A DNA stretch of 64,000 nucleotides from an uncultured Draconibacterium sp. (GTDB taxonomy: Bacteria > Bacteroidota > Bacteroidia > Bacteroidales > Prolixibacteraceae). The stretch's first letter is position 1; each line of letters starts with the position of its first letter. Of the stretch, positions 53,730 to 62,728 are shown one piece after another. The stretch spans positions 2,086,001 through 2,150,000 of the forward strand of contig NZ_OY775906.1 in assembly GCF_963675065.1 (NCBI RefSeq), written 5' to 3'. A model generated the notes under the pieces. The model had not been told where the DNA came from. It made no database searches and saw only the letters and a program-made list of their open reading frames with translations. The position numbers and the translations under genes were made by a program.

Positions 53730-54704
53730 ATGAAAAATGAAAATGATTTTGCACCTGTTTTTTCCCTCCGTTTTCTGCGAGCACTTATTATTCACATGCG
53801 ACCTTACCTGCTGTTTGTTTCCGGTGCAGCCGGGTTGGCCGGGCTGGCATTGGGCTGGCAGGAAAACGGCTCAATTACAAAGCTTGTGATTTTGTTTTTA
53901 CCTTTCTTTTTAGGCTACGGTTTTGGTCAGGCTTTAACCGATTGTTTTCAAACCGACACCGATGCCATCTCTGCAGCGTACCGGCCTTTGATAAAAAAAG
54001 AAGTGTCGCCCAAAGCACTTGGAGTAGTCAGTCTGATTGGACTGATTTTGATTGGGATTCCACTGATTTTATACAATCTCAATAACCTTATATTTTGTTC
54101 GCTGGCAATAATAGGACTGTCCACTTACACCTATTTTAAAAAGAATTTCTGGATAGCCGGACCATTCTACAATGGCTGGATAGTAATGATTTTACCGATA
54201 GCGGCTTTTCTAGCCATCACAGGGAAAGGTCTTTCATCACTCAATAATAGCACGCTCATTTGGTTGTGCGTAATAACACTTTTTGCGTATGCCAATTTTG
54301 TATTGATCGGCTATTTGAAAGATATCACTGCCGATCGGGAAACCGGCTACAATACATTTGCCGTTAAATTTGGCTGGGATCATTCGGTTGTACTTGGCGA
54401 TATTTTTGTAATTATAGTTGCACTTGCCTCGTTGTTCCTTATCAATCCTGAAAACACAATAGCGCTGGCACTATTTATAATTGCCACTTTGGTCGCTGTT
54501 TCCGGACAAATTAAAGCGCATTTTACCTCCATTAAAATTGAAGAGAATGCCACCTACCCCATTGTATCAACGGTTAGGGCTTTTATCCTCTGGCACCTTG
54601 CCATAATGGTTACTTTTCAACCCGACTGGTACCTGTTTGCCTTGTGCTACTACTTTGGTTTTGAACTGGTATTGTTGTTCCGCCCGGAAAAAGGACAAAT
54701 ATGA
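53730..54704 (+). CDS. UbiA family prenyltransferase
   Basis: 324 residues from the ATG at 53730, 11 bases after the lipid kinase stop; a longer frame would overlap that gene. There are eight or nine membrane spans. The two Asp-rich motifs of the family are DCFQTDTDAIS (about 75-85) and KDITADRETGYNT (about 195-210), which bind the Mg-prenyl-diphosphate. UbiA enzymes attach isoprenoids to aromatic rings, haem, chlorophyll, phospho-sugars or glycerol phosphates in the membrane. The acceptor here is unknown; a lipid made by neighbouring enzymes is one option. Confidence 0.9.
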   Translation: MKNENDFAPVFSLRFLRALIIHMRPYLLFVSGAAGLAGLALGWQENGSITKLVILFLPFFLGYGFGQALTDCFQTDTDAISAAYRPLIKKEVSPKALGVVSLIGLILIGIPLILYNLNNLIFCSLAIIGLSTYTYFKKNFWIAGPFYNGWIVMILPIAAFLAITGKGLSSLNNSTLIWLCVITLFAYANFVLIGYLKDITADRETGYNTFAVKFGWDHSVVLGDIFVIIVALASLFLINPENTIALALFIIATLVAVSGQIKAHFTSIKIEENATYPIVSTVRAFILWHLAIMVTFQPDWYLFALCYYFGFELVLLFRPEKGQI

Positions 54705-54707
54705 CCG

Positions 54708-55514
54708 ATGATGTTTGAACTAAAAAATAAACGAATAATCATTACCGGTGCCTCATCAGGAATCGGGAAACAACTTTGTTTTGAACTGGCAAAATACAAT
54801 CCCAGGCTGATTCTTATGGCCCGGAATTTTGAAGCTCTAGACCAAGTCAGGGATGAATTGATTTCAGCAAATCCAGGACTCGATGAACCAATTATCATCA
54901 GTTGTGATATTTCCAATGAAATGGCTGTTAAAAATGCAATAAAGCAACTATCTTCCGAAAAACAACCCATCGATATTCTAATTAACAATGCAGGAATCGG
55001 AATTTACGGTCCTATAAAAAATACCGTTCCGCAAGACTTCAAACAACTTCTGGATATCAATTTTTTGGGAGCCGTTAACCTTACTTACCATACACTTCCC
55101 CATTTTCCCGAATACAGTCCGGGAATGATCGTTTTTATATCATCAATAGCCGCACTTTATGGCATGCCCTGTTATGCGGCCTACTCGGCCAGTAAAGCTG
55201 CATTAAGATCGTTCAGCCAGACGCTAAGGGCAGAGTTGGTCCATACCAAAATTTCGGTTTTGCATGTGGCGCCCGACTACACCCAAACCCACTTTTTCAG
55301 AAATGAGAAGTTTTTGCCCGGAGCACACTTACGACACGATAAAATGGCAACCGCAGAGGATGTTGCCCGCCAAATCATTCAACTAATAAGAAAAAATAAA
55401 ACTGAAGTTGCACTCTCTCTACGCGGTAAATTGATTGGGAAAGTGGCCGCACTTTCACCGGGATTTGCCAGAGCTTATTTTCGAAGAAGAGCCCGTAAAT
55501 TATTAATAATCTGA
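54708..55514 (+). CDS. Short-chain dehydrogenase/reductase
   Basis: 268 residues. The nucleotide motif is GASSGIG (residues 14-20), the structural motif is NNAG in LINNAGIGIYG, and the active site is YSASKAALRSF with a Ser in FISSIAA before it. A C-terminal hydrophobic, basic stretch (LIGKVAALSPGFARAYFRRRARKLL) could hold it at the membrane. Reduction of a 3-keto lipid would suit a classical SDR next to an alpha-oxoamine synthase, but this is inference. It starts three bases after the UbiA stop. Confidence 0.92.
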   Translation: MMFELKNKRIIITGASSGIGKQLCFELAKYNPRLILMARNFEALDQVRDELISANPGLDEPIIISCDISNEMAVKNAIKQLSSEKQPIDILINNAGIGIYGPIKNTVPQDFKQLLDINFLGAVNLTYHTLPHFPEYSPGMIVFISSIAALYGMPCYAAYSASKAALRSFSQTLRAELVHTKISVLHVAPDYTQTHFFRNEKFLPGAHLRHDKMATAEDVARQIIQLIRKNKTEVALSLRGKLIGKVAALSPGFARAYFRRRARKLLII

Positions 55515-55518
55515 AGTC

Positions 55519-56886
55519 ATGAAAAAGCCAAAACTGCTCATAATCGTATTGTTTCAAAACCTGGGAGATGAAAGAACCTATTATGCAAAATCGCCGGCGC
55601 CGCCTGTGTCCGGAGCCTTGCTTGCTGCATTAACTCCGTCAATCGTGGAGATAGAGTTGTTACACGAAATGATTCGCCCGATAAACTACGAAACTGACGC
55701 TAACTACATAGCACTTAGTTTTATGGATTTTTGCGCCGCCCATGCTAAAGAAGTTGCCAAAAGATTCAGAGAAAAAGGGAAAAAGGTAATTGCAGGAGGA
55801 CGTTATGCCTCCACCTTCCCTGAAGAGATTGAAGATTACATGGATGCCACCGTAGTAGGAGAAGCGGAAAAAATTTGGCCATCCGTTGTTCACGACCTGG
55901 TAAATAATAGATTGAAAAAAACCTACTATGCTCCGTTTGCACCTCCGCTTGACAACATCCCTCCACCACGCTACGATTTGGTTGAGAAGGATTTTACGGT
56001 TCCGGTGGTAACAGAAGCAACCCGCGGGTGTATTTATAAATGCAGCTATTGCCAGTTGAACATTAATCCGGCCCCACACCGTAAACGTCCGATTGCTGAT
56101 GTGGTGAACGACCTGCGTTCTACCCGGAAACTCCCGCTGCTGAAAAGAAAGATAGCCATGCTGCAAGACAATAATTTGGGTGGCGATTTAACCTATGCGA
56201 AAGACCTTTTGCGCGAAATTGCAAAGCTGAAATTATGGTCGTTGGGTGTACAATTTAGTTTTGATTGCCTGCATGATGATGAATTTATCGACCTGCTTGA
56301 ACAGGCGCATTGTGGGTTAGCATTTATTGGGCTGGAGTCATTAAATGAACCCAGTCTGGCCTTTGTGCATAAAAAGCAAAACAAAACGGCCGAATACAAA
56401 GAACTTTTTATGAAATTGAAAAAACGGGGCATTTTAACCTTTACAGGGATGATGATCGCGCTGGATGAGGACACTAAAGAATATTACGACAGACTTCCTG
56501 ACAAACTTGAAGAAATTGATCCCAGCACCATTTTGTTATCCATATCAATTCCGATACCGGGAACACCATTCCACAAACTGGTGAAAGAAGAAGGCCGGAT
56601 TATCGATGAGAACCTGGCGCATTACGAAGGCGACCATCTGGTATTTGAACCCAAAAACGTTACGAAAGAACAGGTTTTTCGCGCCTACAAAAATATAAAC
56701 AGAAAATTCTATTCATGGCGAAATATAATCAGGCGGTGGTGGCGTTTTATCAGCACCGCCCATTTTAAAGGTAATATTTTCAAACGATTGTTAAGAGGAA
56801 TATTCCTGTCGGCAATGATGATGAAAATCTCAATTTTTCAGCGACATCATGCCCGAATGAAAGTTTATGAAATGCAAAGTGCGTAA
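55519..56886 (+). CDS. B12-binding-domain radical SAM protein
   Basis: 455 residues. The N-terminal 140 residues look like a B12-binding Rossmann domain (LSFMDFCAAHAKEVAKRFREKGKKVIAGG, then VVGEAEKIWPSVV). The radical SAM core follows with the cluster motif CIYKCSYCQLN (CX3CX2C, about 169-178) and downstream GLESLNEPS and LLSISIPIPGTPFH. A basic amphipathic tail (about 395-455) may touch the membrane. Such enzymes methylate, cyclise or rearrange unreactive carbons; hopanoid- and lipid-modifying HpnJ/HpnP-like proteins have this layout. It closes the six-gene cluster and starts four bases after the SDR stop. Confidence 0.9.
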   Translation: MKKPKLLIIVLFQNLGDERTYYAKSPAPPVSGALLAALTPSIVEIELLHEMIRPINYETDANYIALSFMDFCAAHAKEVAKRFREKGKKVIAGGRYASTFPEEIEDYMDATVVGEAEKIWPSVVHDLVNNRLKKTYYAPFAPPLDNIPPPRYDLVEKDFTVPVVTEATRGCIYKCSYCQLNINPAPHRKRPIADVVNDLRSTRKLPLLKRKIAMLQDNNLGGDLTYAKDLLREIAKLKLWSLGVQFSFDCLHDDEFIDLLEQAHCGLAFIGLESLNEPSLAFVHKKQNKTAEYKELFMKLKKRGILTFTGMMIALDEDTKEYYDRLPDKLEEIDPSTILLSISIPIPGTPFHKLVKEEGRIIDENLAHYEGDHLVFEPKNVTKEQVFRAYKNINRKFYSWRNIIRRWWRFISTAHFKGNIFKRLLRGIFLSAMMMKISIFQRHHARMKVYEMQSA

Positions 56887-56965
56887 CCAGGAAAGATTGA
56901 AAGTAGATTGAAAGTAGATTGATTCAATCTTACCAATCCCCGGAATCATTTGTTTCTGAAATTTG

Positions 56966-57967
56966 CTAGGAAAGCGACGAACGCATTTGTTCCAAGGCAT
57001 ACAGCTGACTGTTAAAAAAGCGGTTGCGTTCTTTAGCGCCGGTGTGACTTATTAAGTTTGATTTTGTAATCAATCCCCGAAAATATTTATCCAGCTCAAT
57101 ACAAAAACTCTGATTGGATGTATTCAATAAACTAATAACATTAAAAGTGAGATAGGAACTGTATCCTTTATCTGTGCGAACTAAAATGGTATTGTCATTC
57201 AAAACAACCTCGTTGTAATACAGCCTGAAATTGTTCTCCACGCCGTCGGGTTCGCTGCCATAAAGGAACTTAAAGCCTAACTCAGCCTCTTTCTGAATAT
57301 GATGAATCCACTTCTCCATTTTATCAAGCAGGTTAAGCAGGTCGTCCTTATTTTTAAAAAAGCCTGATACGTAGTAAAACTCAATCTGGCTGAGCATAAT
57401 CGTGAAAGTATGATTGTTCCAAATTTCAATGGTTGGGATTTGTGAAGCTAAAGCCAGTGCTTTTCTACCATTCACATAAGCCGGATTTTCCAAATCATTA
57501 AAACTAAACATCTTTTCTTTGTACTCAGGAAACCGGAAAAGTGTTTTTTCCCAGAAAAAGACTTTAAAAGCAGCAATTTCAGGTAACTGAAAATAATGAA
57601 AAACAGGAGGATCTTTTGCTGCATAAATGATCTCCGCCTGTTTTGAATCGTGGATACGTTTTGTATCCTCATATAATTTCCCCAACCAATCGCTAACCCT
57701 GAAATTATCAGGTTGAATTACCGAACAACTAAAATTTACACTCGATAAATCTTCTCCATTTAACTGGTCTAACGAAATATTGAAAAAATCTTTCAGTACA
57801 AACAACTCTTCAAGGGTAAGTTCTTTGTCTCCTCTTATCCTTCGATAAGCACTGTCCTGACTAATGCCCAATAAATTAGAAACTTCAAAAACAAGTGAGA
57901 TATTCGGGGACAATTTTTCTTTTACGAGTTGAAAAAACTCCTTCTGAATAGTACTAACCCGATGCAT
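56966..57967 (-). CDS. HTH-domain protein of unknown function
   Basis: 333 residues. The first 70 residues include a helix-turn-helix-like pattern (NISLVFEVSNLLGISQDSAYRRIRGDKELTLEELFVLKDFFNISLDQLNG), so it probably binds DNA. The remaining 260 residues are helical with no domain I recognise. It converges on the end of the six-gene cluster and may regulate it or unrelated genes. Not a member of a regulator family I can name with certainty. Confidence 0.55.
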   Translation of the reverse strand: MHRVSTIQKEFFQLVKEKLSPNISLVFEVSNLLGISQDSAYRRIRGDKELTLEELFVLKDFFNISLDQLNGEDLSSVNFSCSVIQPDNFRVSDWLGKLYEDTKRIHDSKQAEIIYAAKDPPVFHYFQLPEIAAFKVFFWEKTLFRFPEYKEKMFSFNDLENPAYVNGRKALALASQIPTIEIWNNHTFTIMLSQIEFYYVSGFFKNKDDLLNLLDKMEKWIHHIQKEAELGFKFLYGSEPDGVENNFRLYYNEVVLNDNTILVRTDKGYSSYLTFNVISLLNTSNQSFCIELDKYFRGLITKSNLISHTGAKERNRFFNSQLYALEQMRSSLS

Positions 57968-58223
57968 GCAGTTAATTTAAGATTTTATCGCCTGTTCAAT
58001 CTTTTACGGCATGAATTCAATTTTGATTCATATCTATTGAAATAAAACATAAGTTAAACTAACACGATTTAACCACGCCCTGTAAACATGAATAATCAAT
58101 TTATTTATTAAGCTACTAATAAGTAAAAGCCAGTTTGTTAATAGCTTTGTGATAAATTCAGGATTTATTTTACTGTTTCCGATTGACTTAAGTTGTTATT
58201 TTTCCTAAATTGTAGATCATACA

Positions 58224-58230
58224 AGGAGGG
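58224..58230 (+). promoter_or_regulatory. Consensus Shine-Dalgarno of a small membrane-protein gene
   Basis: AGGAGGG lies three bases before the ATG at 58234, within AAGGAGGGG. Most genes in this window lack such a site, so this decides the start and makes the small frame a real gene. Confidence 0.7.
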
Positions 58231-58233
58231 GAA

Positions 58234-58446
58234 ATGAAGAGCTTAAAAAATAATGTAGGGACAGTTGTTGGTGTGGTTACAATTCTGACATCAGTAGTTC
58301 TGTTTTTTCCCATAGCATTTGATAATCAAAGGGTTTATACTATAATTATCTACACATCAATAGCCATATTACTTTTGCTGTTGTTCTTTTTAATATGGGT
58401 AAATATTTTCGCAACCGACAAGCATAAAAATCATTATCCCGATTAG
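58234..58446 (+). CDS. Small two-span membrane protein
   Basis: 70 residues: a short basic N-terminus (MKSLKNN), two membrane spans (VGTVVGVVTILTSVVLFFPIAF and VYTIIIYTSIAILLLLLFFLIW) and a charged tail (ATDKHKNHYPD). No family is known to me. It has a strong ribosome site, unlike its neighbours, and ends 10 bases before the end of the converging MerR-type gene. Confidence 0.6.
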   Translation: MKSLKNNVGTVVGVVTILTSVVLFFPIAFDNQRVYTIIIYTSIAILLLLLFFLIWVNIFATDKHKNHYPD

Positions 58447-58456
58447 TTCCAAAAGC

Positions 58457-59335
58457 TTATCCGAGGTACTTTTTAAATTCTCGATAATCTTTAACCACCT
58501 TAAAGTTTCGAGGCAATTTGGGTGCGTGTTCTTTTATCTGCCAACCGGTAATAAACACCTTTTGGTGCTGATATAATTCTTTTAACTTTTCAAGATAAAT
58601 TTCCAAATTTTCCTTTAGAACCGGGCTGATGAATGCGGTAAAAATAAAATCCAGCTCCACATGAGATCGAAGCTTCTCAAGGTCGTCAAATGGAACAAAT
58701 TGACCAAGATAAATAACATTGTACCCCAACTTCGCCGCCAGGTACGAATAAAACAACAAACTCAATTCATGTAATTCTTCTTCGGGAAGATAAAACAGAA
58801 TGGTCTTTTCTTTTGAATTGGTGATACCAATAGCATCGATAGCCGCAATTAACTTACGGCGGATAAAATTGGTTATGTAATGTTCCTGCGCCGGAAAAAT
58901 AGAACCAACCTGCCAAAAGGTACCAATGCGCTCGAATAAGGCAAAAAATATGTTTTGCATTGCTTCTTCAATACCATATTTTTCAATAATCTCGTTTATC
59001 AGCGCCGTAAATCCTAAATTATCAAAGTTTACCATAAAAAGTAAAAGCTGATCGACATAACCTTCTTCCGACTTTTTTGTTTTGGCCACATCAAGCACAG
59101 TTTTTTTTATGTCGTCTTCTTGCCAGGCAGCAACCTTCGAAATTTTGTATCCATTGCGTACCAATAACGAAACATTCAACATTCGTTTCAAATCGTCATC
59201 AGTGTAATACCTGATATTGGTGTCAGTTCGTTCGGGCTTCAGTAAATCATACCTCTTTTCCCAAATTCGAATGGTGTGCGCTTTTATACCCGATAAGGTC
59301 TCCAAATCTTTTATTGAATATCCTTCTGTTCTCAT
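58457..59335 (-). CDS. MerR family regulator with B12-binding domain (CarH/LitR-like)
   Basis: 292 residues. The N-terminal MerR winged helix (YSIKDLETLSGIKAHTIRIWEKRYDLLKPERT) is followed by a four-helix cap with the W...EH pattern (WQVGSIFPAQEH) and a C-terminal B12-binding Rossmann domain. The cobalt-ligand motif reads ELHELS (about residue 188), that is ExHxxS rather than the ExHxxG commonly cited. Family members such as CarH bind adenosylcobalamin in the dark and release DNA on illumination. Target genes are not evident; divergent isoaspartyl peptidase and the small membrane protein are neighbours. No carotenoid gene is in the window. Confidence 0.85.
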   Translation of the reverse strand: MRTEGYSIKDLETLSGIKAHTIRIWEKRYDLLKPERTDTNIRYYTDDDLKRMLNVSLLVRNGYKISKVAAWQEDDIKKTVLDVAKTKKSEEGYVDQLLLFMVNFDNLGFTALINEIIEKYGIEEAMQNIFFALFERIGTFWQVGSIFPAQEHYITNFIRRKLIAAIDAIGITNSKEKTILFYLPEEELHELSLLFYSYLAAKLGYNVIYLGQFVPFDDLEKLRSHVELDFIFTAFISPVLKENLEIYLEKLKELYQHQKVFITGWQIKEHAPKLPRNFKVVKDYREFKKYLG

Positions 59336-59522
59336 TTCTAGTAAAATTATGTTGTCATGCGTATATAAACTATCTTAACAACATTGGTAATAGGTTTTTT
59401 GTTTAAGTTTAAAACTACAAATAATAAACAAAACTATAATATGTTGCTGCATAAATTTATTTTTGCAAGAATATAGATTGATTGCTTTAGCATTTTAAAT
59501 TTTATGTCATTTTTGTAAGAAA

Positions 59523-60509
59523 ATGCTCACCATGTTAAAACGAACTTTATTTCTCGTACTGTTTTTTGTGGCAGGTTTGCTCTCCGTTCATGCACAGAAA
59601 TACGCCATTGTTATCCACGGAGGAGCCGGAGTTATGTCGAAAGACAAAATGAACGAAGAAGCCCGTGCCAATTATAAAGCAAAGTTAAACGAAGCACTCG
59701 AACTGGGCGAACAACTATTAAAGGATGGCGCCGCAGCTACCGATGTTGTGGTGAAAGTGATTAACGTGATGGAAAACTCGCCACTTTTTAATGCTGGCAA
59801 AGGAGCCGTATTTACGCACGAGGGAATAAACGAACTGGATGCCTCAATTATGGAAGGCAAAACACTAAATGCCGGAGCTGTTGCGGGCGTGCAGGATATT
59901 AAAAACCCGATAAATGCAGCGCGCGAGGTAATGGAGAACTCGGAACATGTAATGCTGAGTGGAAAAGGTGCTTCGGAGTTTGCCAAACAACAGGGACTTG
60001 AAATCGTTCCCAACAAATATTTTTACACCGAACGTCGTTACCAATCGCTGCAAAGTTTATTAAAACGCGAACGCGAGCGCACTCAAAAAGACAATACCGG
60101 AACGGTGGGTTGTGTCGTTCTTGATACACATGGAAATTTATGTGCAGGTACATCAACCGGCGGAATGACAAACAAAAAATATGGCCGTATTGGCGACTCG
60201 CCAATTATTGGAGCAGGTACATATGCCAACAATAAAACATGTGCTGTTTCGTGCACCGGTCATGGCGAATACTATATTCGGTTGGGCTTTGGACGCGATA
60301 TTTCGGCAATGATGGAATACCAAAACCTGAGTGTTACCGAGGCCTGTAAAAAAGAAATCGATAAATTGAGCGAACTTGAAGGCACCGGGGGCGTTATTGG
60401 TGTTGATGCTGAAGGTAATATTGCCATGGAATTTAACACCAGCGGAATGTTTCGTGGTTACATTAAATCAAGCGGCGAAAAAGAAATTGCTATTTTTAAA
60501 AACGAATAA
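59523..60509 (+). CDS. Isoaspartyl peptidase/L-asparaginase
   Basis: 328 residues from the ATG at 59523 (Met4 is an alternative start). A signal peptide (LFLVLFFVAGLLSVHAQ) sends it to the periplasm. The Ntn-hydrolase fold begins with YAIVIHGGAG, and the autocatalytic cleavage site is NTGTVG, with nucleophile Thr194. GTSTGGMTNKKYGRIGDSPIIGAGTYAN completes the substrate site. It hydrolyses beta-aspartyl peptides and asparagine. It is divergent from the MerR-B12 gene, sharing a 187-base intergenic region. Confidence 0.94.
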   Translation: MLTMLKRTLFLVLFFVAGLLSVHAQKYAIVIHGGAGVMSKDKMNEEARANYKAKLNEALELGEQLLKDGAAATDVVVKVINVMENSPLFNAGKGAVFTHEGINELDASIMEGKTLNAGAVAGVQDIKNPINAAREVMENSEHVMLSGKGASEFAKQQGLEIVPNKYFYTERRYQSLQSLLKRERERTQKDNTGTVGCVVLDTHGNLCAGTSTGGMTNKKYGRIGDSPIIGAGTYANNKTCAVSCTGHGEYYIRLGFGRDISAMMEYQNLSVTEACKKEIDKLSELEGTGGVIGVDAEGNIAMEFNTSGMFRGYIKSSGEKEIAIFKNE

Positions 60510-60554
60510 AAAAATCTGTTGTCCCAACGAAAAAAGACACAGCAATAAACCGGC

Positions 60555-62609
60555 ATGAAGTTTCTTTATCCAACATTTTTGTTTGCGCTACTGGCAGTTG
60601 CCATTCCCATTCTTATACACTTGTTTAGCTTCAAGCGTTATAAAACCGTGTATTTTAGCAATGTCAGTTTTTTAAAAGACATCAAAAAAGAGTCGGAAAA
60701 GAAATCGCGACTAAAACAGTTACTTCTTCTTGCCGCGCGAATTCTGACCATCGTTTTCCTGGTTTTTGCTTTTGCCCAGCCTTTTATTCCCGCCAACAAC
60801 GATGCGCAAAAACAAAACAATCAGCTGGTAGCCATTTACATCGACAATTCTTTTTCGATGAATGCGCTCTCGGAACAGGGACAACTGCTGGAAGTGGCAC
60901 GTAACAAAGCTCTTGAAATTTGTATGGCTTACACTCCCGGAACAAAATTCAGGTTATTTACCAATGATTTGAATCCAAAACACCAGCATATTTTTAATAA
61001 GGAACAGTTTATTCAGCAGGTTTCAGGCATTCAGGCCAGCCCAACAGTGGTACCACTCTCGATTATTTACAACCGTTTTGCCAGCGAAATGAACGATAAC
61101 GAGGCCGATAAAAACCTGTACTTTATTTCCGATTTTCAGCGCAGTATTACGGATATCGATAATTTTTCGGACAATGGAATTTTCAGTTATTACCTACCGT
61201 TGGTCCCTAACGAGGTGGCCAATCTTTATATTGATTCGTGCTGGGTGGAATATCCGGCACACCGACTAGGGCAGGAAGAAAATATGTTCGTTAGGATAAA
61301 AAACAGCTCGAACCAGAATTACCAGAATTTACCGTTAAAGCTGTTTCTCAACGACTCAATAAAATCGATTACTAATTTCTCGGTTGAGGCGCAAAACGAA
61401 ATTATTGCCAACCTGAAATACAACAATACCAGCAGCGGATCGCAGTTGGGAAAAATCGAAATCACAGATTATCCGTTTACGCACGATAACAATTGGTACA
61501 TCAGTTATTTTGTGGAGCCGAAGCTAAAAGCACTGGCACTTTATACCGATGCTACCGACTCGAAAGAAGGGCTGAATTATTTGCGCGCCTTATTTAATAA
61601 CGACGATTATGTGGTACTCGACGAGATGAACCGGCAAAACCTGCAGGCCAATCGATTGAGCGACTACAACACCATATTTTTGCTGAACATCGACAATTTC
61701 TCGAGCGGTTTGCTAAACGAGTTAGAGTCTGTTGTAAGCGCCGGAACCTCAGTAGTACTGTTCCCAAAATGGATAAACGATATGACTGCCGGGAACCGTT
61801 TACTGGCAACATTTGGTGCTAACCGTATGGTGCGCATCGACTCCACAAAACAAGATATTTCGGCCATCGATTACGAGAATAAGTTTTATGCCGATGTTTT
61901 TAAAAAGCGGGAAGAAAATCCGGTTTTGCCACAAGTTGATGGTCACTTCCGGTTTGCACAAACCATGCAAACCGACGAACATACACTTCTGGCATTTCAA
62001 AATGGCGATAAAGCACTTTCTCAACTCAATTATCAGGATGGTAAAGTATGGACTTTTGCCTTCCCTCTTTCGCAAAGAAACGAATCGTTTGCCCGCGATG
62101 TGTTGTTTGTGCCAACGCTATACAATATTGTTTTAAACAGTTTACCGAAACAGGAAATGTCGTTCATTGTTGGAAAAAACAGTTTTATCAACCTGCCCCG
62201 GAATCTAAAAGTGGATTTAAACTCATCTATTGAGATCGAGCATGCCGGAACGGGCGAAAAATTTATTCCTGTAAAAAATATTAATGGCAGAAATATACGA
62301 CTTGAGTTTGGAGAACAGATAATTACAGATGGTCATTACCTGATTGAAAACGATGATAATACCATTGCGTCAATGGCGTTTAATTACAATCGTTTAGAGT
62401 CGGATTTACGTTATTTCCAGTCCAATGAACTGAACACCCGCCTGCAAACCAATCAGCTAACAAATGCAACAGTTATTGAAGAAATTGATCGTAATTTCTC
62501 AGAAATATTCGACGACATTCAGAATGGCCGCCAGTTGTGGAAATGGTGTTTATTGCTGGCATTGTTCTTTATTCTTTGTGAGGTGCTCATTGCGCGTTTC
62601 TGGAAATAG
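60555..62609 (+). CDS. BatA-domain VWA-like membrane protein
   Basis: 684 residues. The N-terminal BatA domain has two spans (FLYPTFLFALLAVAIPILIHLF and LLLLAARILTIVFLVFAFAQPF) with the characteristic KRYKTVYFSNVSFLK between them. A VWA-like domain follows (VAIYIDNSFSMNALSEQG, a degenerate MIDAS), then a long periplasmic region and a C-terminal span (WKWCLLLALFFILCEVLIARF). The family is common in Bacteroidota and lies near aerotolerance (Bat) operons in some species; the role is unknown. Its start is 45 bases after the isoaspartyl peptidase gene. Confidence 0.88.
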   Translation: MKFLYPTFLFALLAVAIPILIHLFSFKRYKTVYFSNVSFLKDIKKESEKKSRLKQLLLLAARILTIVFLVFAFAQPFIPANNDAQKQNNQLVAIYIDNSFSMNALSEQGQLLEVARNKALEICMAYTPGTKFRLFTNDLNPKHQHIFNKEQFIQQVSGIQASPTVVPLSIIYNRFASEMNDNEADKNLYFISDFQRSITDIDNFSDNGIFSYYLPLVPNEVANLYIDSCWVEYPAHRLGQEENMFVRIKNSSNQNYQNLPLKLFLNDSIKSITNFSVEAQNEIIANLKYNNTSSGSQLGKIEITDYPFTHDNNWYISYFVEPKLKALALYTDATDSKEGLNYLRALFNNDDYVVLDEMNRQNLQANRLSDYNTIFLLNIDNFSSGLLNELESVVSAGTSVVLFPKWINDMTAGNRLLATFGANRMVRIDSTKQDISAIDYENKFYADVFKKREENPVLPQVDGHFRFAQTMQTDEHTLLAFQNGDKALSQLNYQDGKVWTFAFPLSQRNESFARDVLFVPTLYNIVLNSLPKQEMSFIVGKNSFINLPRNLKVDLNSSIEIEHAGTGEKFIPVKNINGRNIRLEFGEQIITDGHYLIENDDNTIASMAFNYNRLESDLRYFQSNELNTRLQTNQLTNATVIEEIDRNFSEIFDDIQNGRQLWKWCLLLALFFILCEVLIARFWK

Positions 62610-62728
62610 CAAAAACATTGCTTATTGTTTCAATTAGCTGATTTTTCTCACTGCTCTTTAACACCACTCATGTGGTTGCTTTTTCAATCCAAAAATCGTA
62701 TTTCTGCATTAAAATTAAACAACTTATT

